Assembly: GCA_039931435.1 (NCBI GenBank)
Contig: JBDTRY010000008.1
Location: 1-45,311 of the forward strand
Length of the DNA: 45,311 bases
DNA from: JBDTRY01 sp039931435
GTDB lineage: Bacteria; Acidobacteriota; Thermoanaerobaculia; Gp7-AA8
Direction: 5' to 3'
This document shows positions 34,497 to 41,284 of the stretch, piece after piece. Every line of letters starts with the position of its first letter. The first letter of the stretch is position 1. The translations under genes and the position numbers were made by a program. The notes below the pieces were generated by a model. The model searched no databases. It saw only the letters and a program-made list of their open reading frames with translations, and was not told the origin of the DNA.

Positions 34497-35045
34497 ATGG
34501 TGCGTTTCGTTGCCTTCCTCCGGGCCATCAACGTCGGAGGACATGTGGTGAAAATGGACAGGCTTCGCGCCGAGTTCGAGGGTATGGGACTTTCCTCCGT
34601 GGAGACATTTATCGCCAGCGGCAATGTCATCTTCGAGACGAAAGCCAGGGACGTGGCTCGCCTGGAGAAATCCATCGAGAAGCGGCTGCGAACGGCGCTT
34701 GGCTACGATGTTGCCACCTTCCTCCGGTCCACAACCGATCTGGCCGCGGTCGCGCACTTTCAAGCATTTCCTCAGCAGGAACTCGAGGTTGAAGGACATG
34801 CGCTGTATATCGCATTTCTGCCGCGGCCTCTGGACCGGGAAGCTGAACGGAAACTCATGGCTCTCCGCTCCGAAGTAGATGATTTCCGCGTGCGGGACCG
34901 CGAGATTTACTACCTCATACGAACGAGGTTCAGCGAATCGCGTTTCTCCGGGGCACTCCTGGAGCGGACGCTCGGGATGCCGTCGACGATGCGGAACGTG
35001 ACCACAGTGCGAAAGCTGGCGGCAAAGTATCCGCCGCCGGTGTGA
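34497..35045 (+). CDS. DUF1697 protein
   Basis: 182 residues from ATG 34497, chosen because the conserved start VRFVAFLRAINVGGH follows; an ATG at 34473 adds 8 residues that overlap the -10 element. Typical family signatures are FLRAINVGG, ETFIASGNVIFET and LGMPSTMRNVTTVRKLA. DUF1697 proteins are widespread and uncharacterised. The DNA downstream contains a strong 14-bp inverted repeat. Confidence 0.85.
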   Translation: MVRFVAFLRAINVGGHVVKMDRLRAEFEGMGLSSVETFIASGNVIFETKARDVARLEKSIEKRLRTALGYDVATFLRSTTDLAAVAHFQAFPQQELEVEGHALYIAFLPRPLDREAERKLMALRSEVDDFRVRDREIYYLIRTRFSESRFSGALLERTLGMPSTMRNVTTVRKLAAKYPPPV

Positions 35046-35080
35046 AGGAGACGCGAAGAGCACTCGGGCCTGGCGCGGTC

Positions 35081-35118
35081 GCAGGAGCCGCCTGTCAGAG
35101 CCTTCAGGCGGCTCCTGC
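35081..35118. terminator. Perfect 14-bp inverted repeat between convergent genes
   Basis: Arms GCAGGAGCCGCCTG (35081-35094) and CAGGCGGCTCCTGC (35105-35118), loop TCAGAGCCTT. There is no T tract. It sits between the DUF1697 stop and the convergent small membrane protein, so a bidirectional hairpin terminator or RNA stabiliser is likely. Confidence 0.6.
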
Positions 35119-35132
35119 GCGCGCATTCAGTA

Positions 35133-35324
35133 TCAGCCTGGAGGAATGGACAGAGTATCGAGAGCGACCCGGGTGAAGTCCCAGATCCGCGTCACGATTC
35201 CGTCGAAGAATTTCCCTTCGGGGTCGAGGCGGCCGGGAAGCAGCCAGCCCAGAAGTGGCAATGAAAGGTATAGAGCTAGCGCATGCTCTCCCGTGCGGGA
35301 GAGGTGTTTTCTGATGATTCGCAT
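35133..35324 (-). CDS. Small membrane protein (63 residues), unknown
   Basis: 63 residues. I do not recognise it, but it has an ideal ribosome site (AAGGAGGG, 4-5 nt before the ATG), so it is very probably translated. The N-terminus is basic (MRIIRKHLSRTGEHA), then one hydrophobic helix of about 14-16 residues (LALYLSLPLLGWLLPG) and an amphipathic tail ending FTRVALDTLSIPPG. A shared two-part upstream motif (35384-35414, minus) links it to the receiver gene at 35459, which lies immediately upstream on the same strand. Confidence 0.7.
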   Translation of the reverse strand: MRIIRKHLSRTGEHALALYLSLPLLGWLLPGRLDPEGKFFDGIVTRIWDFTRVALDTLSIPPG

Positions 35325-35383
35325 GAAACCCTCCTTGTGAAGTCGGCGAGACGACAGGTTGAGGAGGGCGCCCTCTGATGTTG

Positions 35384-35414
35384 AGGAGTATGAATCTGAG
35401 AGGTTTTGATACCC
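35384..35414 (-). promoter_or_regulatory. Two-part upstream motif, copy 1
   Basis: On the minus strand GGGTATCAAAACC (35414-35402), exactly 12 nt, then ACTCCT (35389-35384), ending 59 nt before the small membrane protein ATG. An identical pair with the same spacing occurs at 35858-35888. Candidate alternative-sigma promoter or regulator site. Confidence 0.55.
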
Positions 35415-35458
35415 GGAGAAAAATTCTTTTTCGTGAGGGGGGACTCGAAGCGAAGCGA

Positions 35459-35830
35459 TCAGCGGATCTTTTTTCCTGCCGAAGCCAGCGCAGGACGAAT
35501 GAGTTCGCCGGCGATCAGCGGCTTTCTCACCACCCCGCGAACCAGTGAAGCGTCCAGATGCTCATTGGCTACGGGGCGGTCGGTCAGGGCAATCACCGGG
35601 GTCGTGATTTTGCGTTTTTTCATGAAACGCAGGACGCTGTAGGGGTCTACGGCATTGCCGGCGAGATCCAGCAGGATCAGACCAAATCGATGCTCGTCCA
35701 AAGCTTTCAGCGCTTCGTCCGTGTTTCGCGACTGCCAGATCGTCAGTTCGTAGGCTCCGAGAAGCGTGGATATGAACGTCTGCGATTTCTCGTCAGCGTC
35801 CACGATCAGGATGCAGATATGATCTTTCAT
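35459..35830 (-). CDS. Divergent receiver-domain protein
   Basis: 123 residues. A CheY-like fold: D11 and D13 in LIVDADEK, candidate phosphoacceptor D55 (LILLDLAGNAVDP), T83 (ALTDRP) and K103 (VRKPL). The loop after D55 is AGNAVDP rather than the normal MPGMDG, so phosphorylation is possible but the receiver is unusual. No output domain. It has a two-part motif (35858-35888, minus) 27 nt before its ATG and lies between the zinc-TPR gene and the small membrane gene. Confidence 0.8.
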   Translation of the reverse strand: MKDHICILIVDADEKSQTFISTLLGAYELTIWQSRNTDEALKALDEHRFGLILLDLAGNAVDPYSVLRFMKKRKITTPVIALTDRPVANEHLDASLVRGVVRKPLIAGELIRPALASAGKKIR

Positions 35831-35857
35831 ACGCGGAGCAGTCGAGCCCCAATTAGA

Positions 35858-35888
35858 AGGAGTCTCTGTTCAGCGGGTTTTGATACCC
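35858..35888 (-). promoter_or_regulatory. Two-part upstream motif, copy 2
   Basis: On the minus strand GGGTATCAAAACC (35888-35876), 12 nt, then ACTCCT (35863-35858), 27 nt before the divergent receiver ATG at 35830. Matches copy 1 at every one of the 19 fixed positions. It lies in the 119-bp gap after the zinc-TPR gene. Confidence 0.55.
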
Positions 35889-35892
35889 CCCC

Positions 35893-35918
35893 GGGCCAAA
35901 AGTTTTTTGAAATGGCCC
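35893..35918. repeat. Hairpin after the zinc-TPR gene
   Basis: GGGCCA (35893-35898) and TGGCCC (35913-35918) enclose an AT-rich loop. On the minus strand it lies 32 nt after the zinc-TPR gene stop and just before motif copy 2. Possible weak terminator without a U tract. Confidence 0.35.
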
Positions 35919-35949
35919 AAACCAGAGGGGCGGCAGTTCCGGGAGCTGG

Positions 35950-37206
35950 TCAGCGCGGGGTGACCTGCAGTTGCCGCCTGAGGTCGCTGACCGTGGCCCG
36001 GCTGAGAGCGTCGCTCCGAATGGCAGAGTCGAGCGCTTGCACGATTCGGGGAACATGCGAGGGGTTTTCGCTGGCATATCGCGCAATCAGGGCCTGGCAG
36101 AGCTCGCGGCAGGTTTCCGGGTAACCCTGATCGAGGAGGCCCTCAGCGATGTCCAGCAGGACGAGCGTCTCCTCCTCTCGGATCTCGAGTGCAGCGAAGC
36201 GGCTGCGGATCTCGTCGAGAAGGGGAAAGGCGGCCTTGATGTGGTTCATGCTCAGGAGCGCTTTGGCGAGGTTCCATGAGGAGCGCAGCCCTTCCAGGGT
36301 CGCTCCCATTTCCTGAAAAATCACTGCAGCCTGTGCGCTGTGCTGGAGGGCCAGATCGACCCTGCCGATCTGCAACGTGGCGAAGCTGAGATCATTCAGA
36401 ACGAAGGCCCGGTCCAGCGGTTCCAGGGGAAGCCTGGCCAGATCCTCGAGGATGGAACGAGCCTCGAGCGCATTTCCGTCACGCAGCAGAATCGTCGATT
36501 CCAGGATGCGCGAATGGACCACGCGCTGCTCCATCCCGAACCTCTCGAAGATCTCGCTGGCAAATGCCGTCAGTTTCCGGGCAGGCTGCAACTCGTCGAG
36601 CTCTCTGAGGAGCGTGGCTCGTACGTAAGCACACATGGCCAGCCACGGTTCCGATACTTGCATCCTGGAAAAAGCGGATTCGGCAGCGTCACAAGCCGAC
36701 AGACCTTCGCGGAATCTTCCCAGAAGCCGCAGCGCGTTCGCCCGTTCCTTCTCCGTCTCGCCTTGAAGGACATCGATCTGCTGGGTCTCGTATCGAGCCC
36801 GATCGAGGGCCACGAGAACCCGGGAGGCAGCATCGGCACAGCGTAGTGCCAGGGCCGGATCACGTGAAAGTTCCTCCCGCGCGGAACGAAGAAGGTTGCG
36901 CACCAGGCCCGCTGAAGCCTGCTCGTTTGAAGGTAGCGCCGATCCGATCCGGAGAGCCTGGACGATGGCATCCGATTCCGTGCGGCTCTTCTGTTCCTCG
37001 CTTTCGATCTCTCGCTCGCTCTCCATTGCCCGTTCCAGAGCCGCTTCGGCATTCGGAATCTGGATCTCGACGGGACGGGTGTCGATGGCATCGAGGAGCA
37101 CCGCACACTCTGTACATGTGTAGGCATGGGTGATGATCGGGCCGGAAGGGGTTCCCTCGAGCCACTCGATCAGATCGAGATCAGAAAGATGTTGCGATTG
37201 TGGCAT
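35950..37206 (-). CDS. Zinc-motif (ZAS) TPR protein, putative soluble anti-sigma factor
   Basis: 418 residues from ATG 37206, which overlaps the end of the sigma gene by 26 nt; GTG 37233 is an alternative. The N-terminus has H27-x3-C31-x2-C34 (THAYTCTEC), the core of zinc-binding anti-sigma domains. No membrane helix follows. The rest is helical repeats of TPR type (residues about 100-400; for example LFDA-like ALRCADAASRVLVALDRARYETQ and DLALQHSAQAAVIFQEMGATLEG). The order sigma then zinc protein strongly suggests it controls the sigma factor, sensing a cytoplasmic signal through the TPR part. This is inferred. Confidence 0.8.
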   Translation of the reverse strand: MPQSQHLSDLDLIEWLEGTPSGPIITHAYTCTECAVLLDAIDTRPVEIQIPNAEAALERAMESEREIESEEQKSRTESDAIVQALRIGSALPSNEQASAGLVRNLLRSAREELSRDPALALRCADAASRVLVALDRARYETQQIDVLQGETEKERANALRLLGRFREGLSACDAAESAFSRMQVSEPWLAMCAYVRATLLRELDELQPARKLTAFASEIFERFGMEQRVVHSRILESTILLRDGNALEARSILEDLARLPLEPLDRAFVLNDLSFATLQIGRVDLALQHSAQAAVIFQEMGATLEGLRSSWNLAKALLSMNHIKAAFPLLDEIRSRFAALEIREEETLVLLDIAEGLLDQGYPETCRELCQALIARYASENPSHVPRIVQALDSAIRSDALSRATVSDLRRQLQVTPR

Positions 37207-37681
37207 CACTGGGCTTTCTCGATTCTGCGGCACGGCGCAGCCCCTGATGAATCAATTTGGCAACATATTTCGGAGTGGTGTTGTATCTCACTGCGATTTC
37301 CCTGGCGGTATAGCCCTGAAGATAGTGAAGGTCGAGAATGTCGCGGTGACGTTCGGACAGCGTAGCCAGAAGGTTGCCAATAGCCACACGCCGTTCCATC
37401 ACGCCCACGGGATCTGCGAGATTGCGCGTCTCGTCGGTCATTTCCCCGAAGTGTGGCTCGCCGTCGCGAGCCGTCCACCAGCTCCGGCTGGCGTTGCAGA
37501 TCGCTCCGACAAACCACCGCTGTGGATTCTGAATCTGATTGCGGCAGCGAAGGAAGGAAACCATGACGTCGTGGACCAGTTCCAGGACGTGATCAGGTGG
37601 GATCCGGAAGCGCCGGCGAGCGATCGTCATCATCAGGTCACGGTATTCGCGGTAGGCTTTTTCCGGCGCGGGGACGTCCAT
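37181..37681 (-). CDS. ECF-like RNA polymerase sigma factor
   Basis: 166 residues from ATG 37681. Region 2 covers about residues 9-75 (AYREYRDLMMTIARRRF, HDVMVSFLRCRNQIQNPQRWFVGAI), and region 4 has LSERHRDILDLHYLQGYTAREIAVRYNTTPKYVAKLIHQGLRRA with a helix-turn-helix. It belongs to the ECF group, short of region 3. Its stop overlaps the start of the zinc-TPR gene, typical of co-regulated sigma/anti-sigma pairs. Target promoters are unknown; the two-part motif nearby is a candidate. Confidence 0.88.
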   Translation of the reverse strand: MDVPAPEKAYREYRDLMMTIARRRFRIPPDHVLELVHDVMVSFLRCRNQIQNPQRWFVGAICNASRSWWTARDGEPHFGEMTDETRNLADPVGVMERRVAIGNLLATLSERHRDILDLHYLQGYTAREIAVRYNTTPKYVAKLIHQGLRRAAESRKPSDATIATSF

Positions 37682-37987
37682 GATCGATTTTTCATGATCT
37701 CACGAATGAGTTGTGCCTGCGCGGCCTGTCGTGGGTGCGCATCGTATCTCCGAAGAAAGCCGGGCTCACTGCCCACCATTGCGGGCTGTCTGTTGCCGGA
37801 ACGACGAGGCACGGCTGACGTCGTCATCCGCGCCCGTGGAAGATCGTTGACGCCGCTCGAGTTTTCAACAGCCCCCTGCATGCAGAGTCGGGACTGGTCC
37901 TGCGTTGGCGGTAGAGGTGCCCAGATACCTGGATGGTGGGTTGTGCAGAACTGTGGAAAACGGATGAAAAGTTCACAGCGAAAATGC
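37682..37987. other. Intergenic stretch without recognised gene
   Basis: 306 bp upstream of the sigma gene. A weak open frame runs on the minus strand (37633-37881) but overlaps the sigma gene and looks random. A TGTGGAAAA (DnaA-box-like) at about 37951-37959 and TTCACAG nearby are the only recognisable words. No RNA gene. Confidence 0.45.
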
Positions 37988-38016
37988 TTGTATTTCCTCT
38001 CTTCGCGAATTAAATT
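37988..38016 (+). promoter_or_regulatory. Promoter of the small RNA candidate
   Basis: TTGTAT (37988-37993), 17-nt spacer, TAAATT (38011-38016). Each hexamer has 4 of 6 consensus bases. The predicted start is near 38023, in an AT-rich patch. Confidence 0.5.
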
Positions 38017-38022
38017 AGCACT

Positions 38023-38181
38023 CGCTTCTGACTTGAATGCTCTATCGCAGATGTCAACGATTCAGAGGCTGCTGAGCAAAGCGCGATAGGCTTTCGAAGC
38101 ATTTGACGCGGATGCCCCTTTGCGGATGTCAACGCGTTGAGAACGGCCCCGACGGGCAAAGGCTGCCGGGGCCATTTTTTT
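38023..38181 (+). ncRNA. Candidate structured small RNA (about 160 nt)
   Basis: Lies between a promoter (37988-38016) and a strong terminator (38145-38181) on the plus strand, with no convincing open frame. It folds into a long stem: AATGCT-CTATCGC (38036-38048, contiguous) pairs with GCGATAG (38083-38089) and AGCATT (38098-38103), with an 8-nt bulge (38090-38097) on the 3' side; wobble pairs extend the outer stem. A TCAG/CTGA hairpin lies inside. A second possible hairpin TTGAC/GTCAA overlaps the outer stem, which would allow alternative folds. I cannot assign it to 6S, SRP, tmRNA or RNase P RNA. Confidence 0.45.
38145..38181 (+). terminator. Intrinsic terminator
   Basis: GGCCCCG (38145-38151) pairs with CGGGGCC (38167-38173), an inner GCA/TGC adds three pairs, and seven T follow (38175-38181). 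No protein gene precedes it on this strand; it would end the small RNA candidate. Confidence 0.85.
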
Positions 38182-38228
38182 GCCCACGGATGACGCCAGA
38201 ACGTCTCCCGATGCTCGAATTCGCGCTC

Positions 38229-38504
38229 CTAACAGGACCGCCTGATCCCGAACAAGCTCTCCACGAAGTTCTCGTACAGGCGGGTCTCGCGCGGCCCGAG
38301 GCGATCCGAGAAGGTAACAGCAGAAGGAGTCGCCTCACCGGAAACCAGGAACTGAATCTGAGTTTCCACTGAGTCGGTCGCCGATGGATTCCTGACCAGG
38401 AGGGTGGAGTAGAACTGGCTTCCCGCAGACCCTTCAACGTGACCGACGGCGGGAATGAAAAGATCATTCGCGGCGAATCCTGCCAGAAGGGTCGATGCAG
38501 CGAT
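38229..38504 (-). pseudogene. Broken secreted beta-domain protein fragment
   Basis: A 91-codon minus-strand frame without a start codon between stops at 38507-38505 and 38231-38229. It reads IAASTLLAGFAANDLFIPAVGH, the end of a signal peptide and mature start, then FYSTLLVRNPSATDSVETQIQF and RLGPRETRLYENFVESLFG. This matches the N-terminal module of the cupredoxin protein (FFKTDLRIVNLSSTSAEVKATF ... DVLSSLFG). Shifting frame upstream gives KRLNR, a plausible original N-terminus, and shifting after LFG gives GSGGPVRSANSS, so two frameshifts are likely. Length fits one domain only. Confidence 0.6.
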
Positions 38505-38527
38505 TCAGGCGCTTGGAACCGCGAACT

Positions 38528-39019
38528 TTAGTCGGACCTGGAAGGTGCGCCCACCAAAGCCGAAGAATCGTCCACAGTGATCGTCCTGGAGTCGTCGGCG
38601 TTGACCTGAATGGCGATCGTGAACTGCCGCTGTCCCCGCGTCCGGAATCCTTGTTTCGGCCACTCGATGAACTTCGGACCCCTGGCCCGCAGAAGTTCTG
38701 GAATGCCGATCTCCTCCCACTCGTGCGGCCGGTCGGAAAGCCTGTAGCCGTCAATGTGGATGATGGGAGTTGCGTTCTTCCTCGGATACTCGTGGATCAG
38801 GGCGAAGCTGGGCGAATTGACGTCGAGCAGTTCCGCGCCGAGAGACTCGGCCATGGCCCGCACAAGAAAAGTCTTCCCTGCTCCAAGGTCCCCGACGAGA
38901 TTCACGGTCACATCTGCGGGAAGATCGCGTGCGATCTCGCGGCCTGCTTCGATGGTCTCCTGTTCGTCCCGGCAGTGAAAGGTCCGCCCGGCCGGCGACG
39001 ATTCTCCGTTCCAGTTCAT
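38528..39019 (-). CDS. tsaE: tRNA threonylcarbamoyladenosine biosynthesis ATPase TsaE
   Basis: 163 residues. TsaE is the P-loop ATPase that drives the TsaBD complex in t6A synthesis. Walker A is GDLGAGKTFL (43-52), followed by VNSPSFALIHEYP and the HIDGYRLSD motif that places the catalytic Asp/Tyr. The usual FIEW (KFIEWPKQG) is present. It overlaps nnr by 4 nt (ATGA), forming the common nnr-tsaE pair. A C-terminal beta stretch is slightly longer than usual. Confidence 0.94.
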   Translation of the reverse strand: MNWNGESSPAGRTFHCRDEQETIEAGREIARDLPADVTVNLVGDLGAGKTFLVRAMAESLGAELLDVNSPSFALIHEYPRKNATPIIHIDGYRLSDRPHEWEEIGIPELLRARGPKFIEWPKQGFRTRGQRQFTIAIQVNADDSRTITVDDSSALVGAPSRSD

Positions 39020-40545
39020 CGTTGCCTGATGTCAGCGACGGCTGCAGGAATCATGTCCGCGAGATCCATGGCTGCCATCCCCAGGTCCGCCGATTTGTCG
39101 CGAAGGAGATCGCCGGCGCTCCCGTGGATGAAGACCGCGGCCCGGGCGGCCTCGAATGGATCGCAGCCCCCGGCAAGGAGCGCGGCGATCATTCCCCCCA
39201 GAACATCTCCCATGCCTCCGGTAGCCATGCCTGGGTTGCCGGTAGGATTCACCGAGACCTGTCCGTCGGGCGTAGCGACGAGCGTCTGATTTCCCTTCAG
39301 AACGACTACGCAGCTGGTCCGCTCGGCCGTGTCCCGGACGATGTTGATTCGATCGGCGTTGACCTGCGCCGGCGTGATCCCCAGCAATCGCGCCATTTCG
39401 CCGGGGTGAGGAGTGATCACTCTGGAACGGCCATCGGGATTGAGTTCATCCAGCCGTCCGGCGAATGCGTTGGATGCCGTGGCGTCGATGACCGCCGGCA
39501 TCTCCGCGGATCGCAGGATTGCTCTGATCGTTTCATACGATTGCTCTTCATCAGGCAGACCGGGTCCGATCAGCAGAGAGTCGAAGTTGCGGATGTCAGC
39601 CAGAATTCTCTCCACTGCTGGGGGCGCGATGTCGGTGCGCAGGGTCATGGATTCGACCGATACGCAGTCCACGATCATGGCCGTCTCGTTATCCGTGATC
39701 ACTGTCGTCAGTCCGGCCCCCATTCGCAGCGAACCTCGGGCACTGAGGATGGCTGCGCCGCTCCGGCCCCGGGACCCGGCCACAATTCCCACGTGACCGT
39801 ATGTTCCCTTGTGGCTGTTGGCTTTTCGCGCAGCAAACAGCGGAAGAAAATCTGAAGCCTCCGCCACTGAAAGGAGAATGCCCTCAGCCTCCAGGGCGGC
39901 ATGGGGGATGCCAATGTCCGCCACGAGGATTTCTCCGCAATAGTCCGCGGCAGGTTGGAAGACATGGGCGATCTTCGGCTGCGCGAAAGTAACAGTGAAA
40001 TCGGCGCGCACTACTGGATCGACGATAGCGGCCGAAGAAGCGTTCAGTCCGCTGGGAATGTCCACGGCCACGATCGGCAGCCGCAGCGACAGCATGCCTC
40101 GTATTGCATCGGCGTGAAGCCCCTCCGGCGGCCGGTTCAATCCAGTCCCGAAAATTGCGTCCACTACCAGATCCGCCTGGGAGGCACGGGCCAGCCCCTC
40201 CTCCAGAGTGTCGTCATCTGTCAGCTCGTAGAGCGGAAGTCGCAGCCGTTCGCAGATTTCGAGGTTGATGCGGGCGTCTCCCTTGATCATGGACTTCTCG
40301 GCGATGATGAGGATCAACGGGGTCACGCCCAGGGATTCGAGATGTCTGGCCACCGCGAACCCATCCCCACCGTTACTTCCCGAGCCGCAGAAAATCGCCA
40401 CCGGATCAGCCTCAGGAAAGCGGCTGCGAATGGCCTGTGCAACCGCCAGGGCTGCGTTTTCCATAAGCAGAATGGACGGGATGAGAAACTGCTCGGTTGC
40501 CCGCCGGTCGATGCTCTGCATCTGTTCCGAAGTGAGGATTTTCAT
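39016..40545 (-). CDS. nnr: Bifunctional NAD(P)H-hydrate epimerase/dehydratase
   Basis: 509 residues from ATG 40545. Repairs hydrated NAD(P)H. Residues 1-215 are the YjeF-N epimerase (KILTSEQMQSIDRRA, CGSGSNGGDGFAVARHL, VDAIFGTGLNRP); residues 225-505 are the ADP-dependent dehydratase of the ribokinase fold (SHKGTYGHVGIVAGSRG, VITPHPGEMARLLG, VVVLKGNQTLVATPDG, TGGMGDVLGGMIAALLA with the catalytic aspartate). Start chosen by homology; the frame is open upstream but overlaps the neighbour. It overlaps the upstream gene by 4 nt. Confidence 0.95.
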   Translation of the reverse strand: MKILTSEQMQSIDRRATEQFLIPSILLMENAALAVAQAIRSRFPEADPVAIFCGSGSNGGDGFAVARHLESLGVTPLILIIAEKSMIKGDARINLEICERLRLPLYELTDDDTLEEGLARASQADLVVDAIFGTGLNRPPEGLHADAIRGMLSLRLPIVAVDIPSGLNASSAAIVDPVVRADFTVTFAQPKIAHVFQPAADYCGEILVADIGIPHAALEAEGILLSVAEASDFLPLFAARKANSHKGTYGHVGIVAGSRGRSGAAILSARGSLRMGAGLTTVITDNETAMIVDCVSVESMTLRTDIAPPAVERILADIRNFDSLLIGPGLPDEEQSYETIRAILRSAEMPAVIDATASNAFAGRLDELNPDGRSRVITPHPGEMARLLGITPAQVNADRINIVRDTAERTSCVVVLKGNQTLVATPDGQVSVNPTGNPGMATGGMGDVLGGMIAALLAGGCDPFEAARAAVFIHGSAGDLLRDKSADLGMAAMDLADMIPAAVADIRQR

Positions 40546-41237
40546 GTTTGCCAGGTCCAATCCCTCGTAAGCCGGGCCATGGCCGCTTCCGTCCCGGCAT
40601 GTTGAAGATACTCCTGCAGATCCTCCAGCCGGTCGATGTCCGTGCGGCGTGGAAGAACGGCCAGGGTGGCCCCGATGCCCCGAATGCGGCGTACTGTTTC
40701 GTCGAACACTGTTTCCGTGCCCCAGGGGATGTTCTCGAACACATCGGGGTCGAAGGCGGACGCGCGGCAACCGATGAGGTAGTAACCGCCGTCGTGTGCG
40801 GGACCGAGGACCCATTCGCAGCTTTCGAGGATGTTCAGTGCGGTGTTGATAAGGTCGCGGGGCAGGCCAGGATCGTCGGTACCGATGGCCAGAACCTTCT
40901 CAGTACGATGAAAGAAGATCCGTTCGGCGAACGCCATAGCCAGACGCACACCCAACGTCTCGCCGGTCTGCTGGGCAAGGGAGTACTCGGCGAAGTACTG
41001 CCGTAGGGTGCGGCCACGCACAGCTTCGCTCCCGGTCCACAAAATCTCGATTTTCAAAGATTCGTCGGATGTCCCCACTGACTGAAGCAAGTCCGCAACC
41101 ATCGCTTCGTAGATGGTCAGAGTCTTCTCGGCGCCGAGCACATCTGCCAGCCGCGTCTTTACCAGTCCGCGTTCCGGAACCCGGGCAAACACCAGGAGGC
41201 GGTTCCGTGAGGGAAGTGCCGTGGAAAAGGGTTCCAT
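40542..41237 (-). CDS. DUF2064 / TIGR04282-like nucleotidyl- or glycosyltransferase
   Basis: 231 residues from ATG 41237; earlier in-frame codons overlap the divergent promoter. GT-A-like fold: LLVFARVPERGLVKTRLAD at the N-terminus, VLAIGTDDPGLP (metal-site Asp pair), and LGPAHDGGYYLIGC. The family includes a transferase proposed in arsenosugar synthesis, but function is usually unknown. It starts the nnr-tsaE operon with a 4-nt overlap. A TATACT (41257-41252, minus) lies 14 nt upstream. Confidence 0.85.
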   Translation of the reverse strand: MEPFSTALPSRNRLLVFARVPERGLVKTRLADVLGAEKTLTIYEAMVADLLQSVGTSDESLKIEILWTGSEAVRGRTLRQYFAEYSLAQQTGETLGVRLAMAFAERIFFHRTEKVLAIGTDDPGLPRDLINTALNILESCEWVLGPAHDGGYYLIGCRASAFDPDVFENIPWGTETVFDETVRRIRGIGATLAVLPRRTDIDRLEDLQEYLQHAGTEAAMARLTRDWTWQT

Positions 41238-41251
41238 CGATCCGACAGGGA

Positions 41252-41276
41252 AGTATACGGGACGAGGTTGTAGAAT
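41252..41276. promoter_or_regulatory. Divergent -10 elements between DUF2064 and SAM hydrolase genes
   Basis: Minus-strand TATACT (41257-41252), 14 nt before ATG 41237, and plus-strand TAGAAT (41271-41276), 8 nt before ATG 41285. The 47-bp gap thus carries two -10 elements, and the plus one implies a leaderless mRNA. Strong -35 elements are not visible. Confidence 0.5.
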
Positions 41277-41284
41277 CCGGACCC

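Noticed and set aside
38013..38044. CIRCE-like operator: TTAGCACTC followed by a weak GAATGCTCT
   Set aside because: The left arm is exact, but the right arm matches only in part and the spacer is 11 rather than 9. No heat-shock gene follows. Probably coincidence within the small RNA candidate.
37130..38089. 319-residue plus-strand open frame over the sigma gene and small RNA region
   Set aside because: Antisense to the sigma gene with no ribosome site; low-quality composition.
38023..38181. 6S, SRP or tmRNA identity for the small RNA candidate
   Set aside because: No central 6S bubble, no SRP apical loop and no tmRNA tag frame could be recognised by eye; left unassigned.
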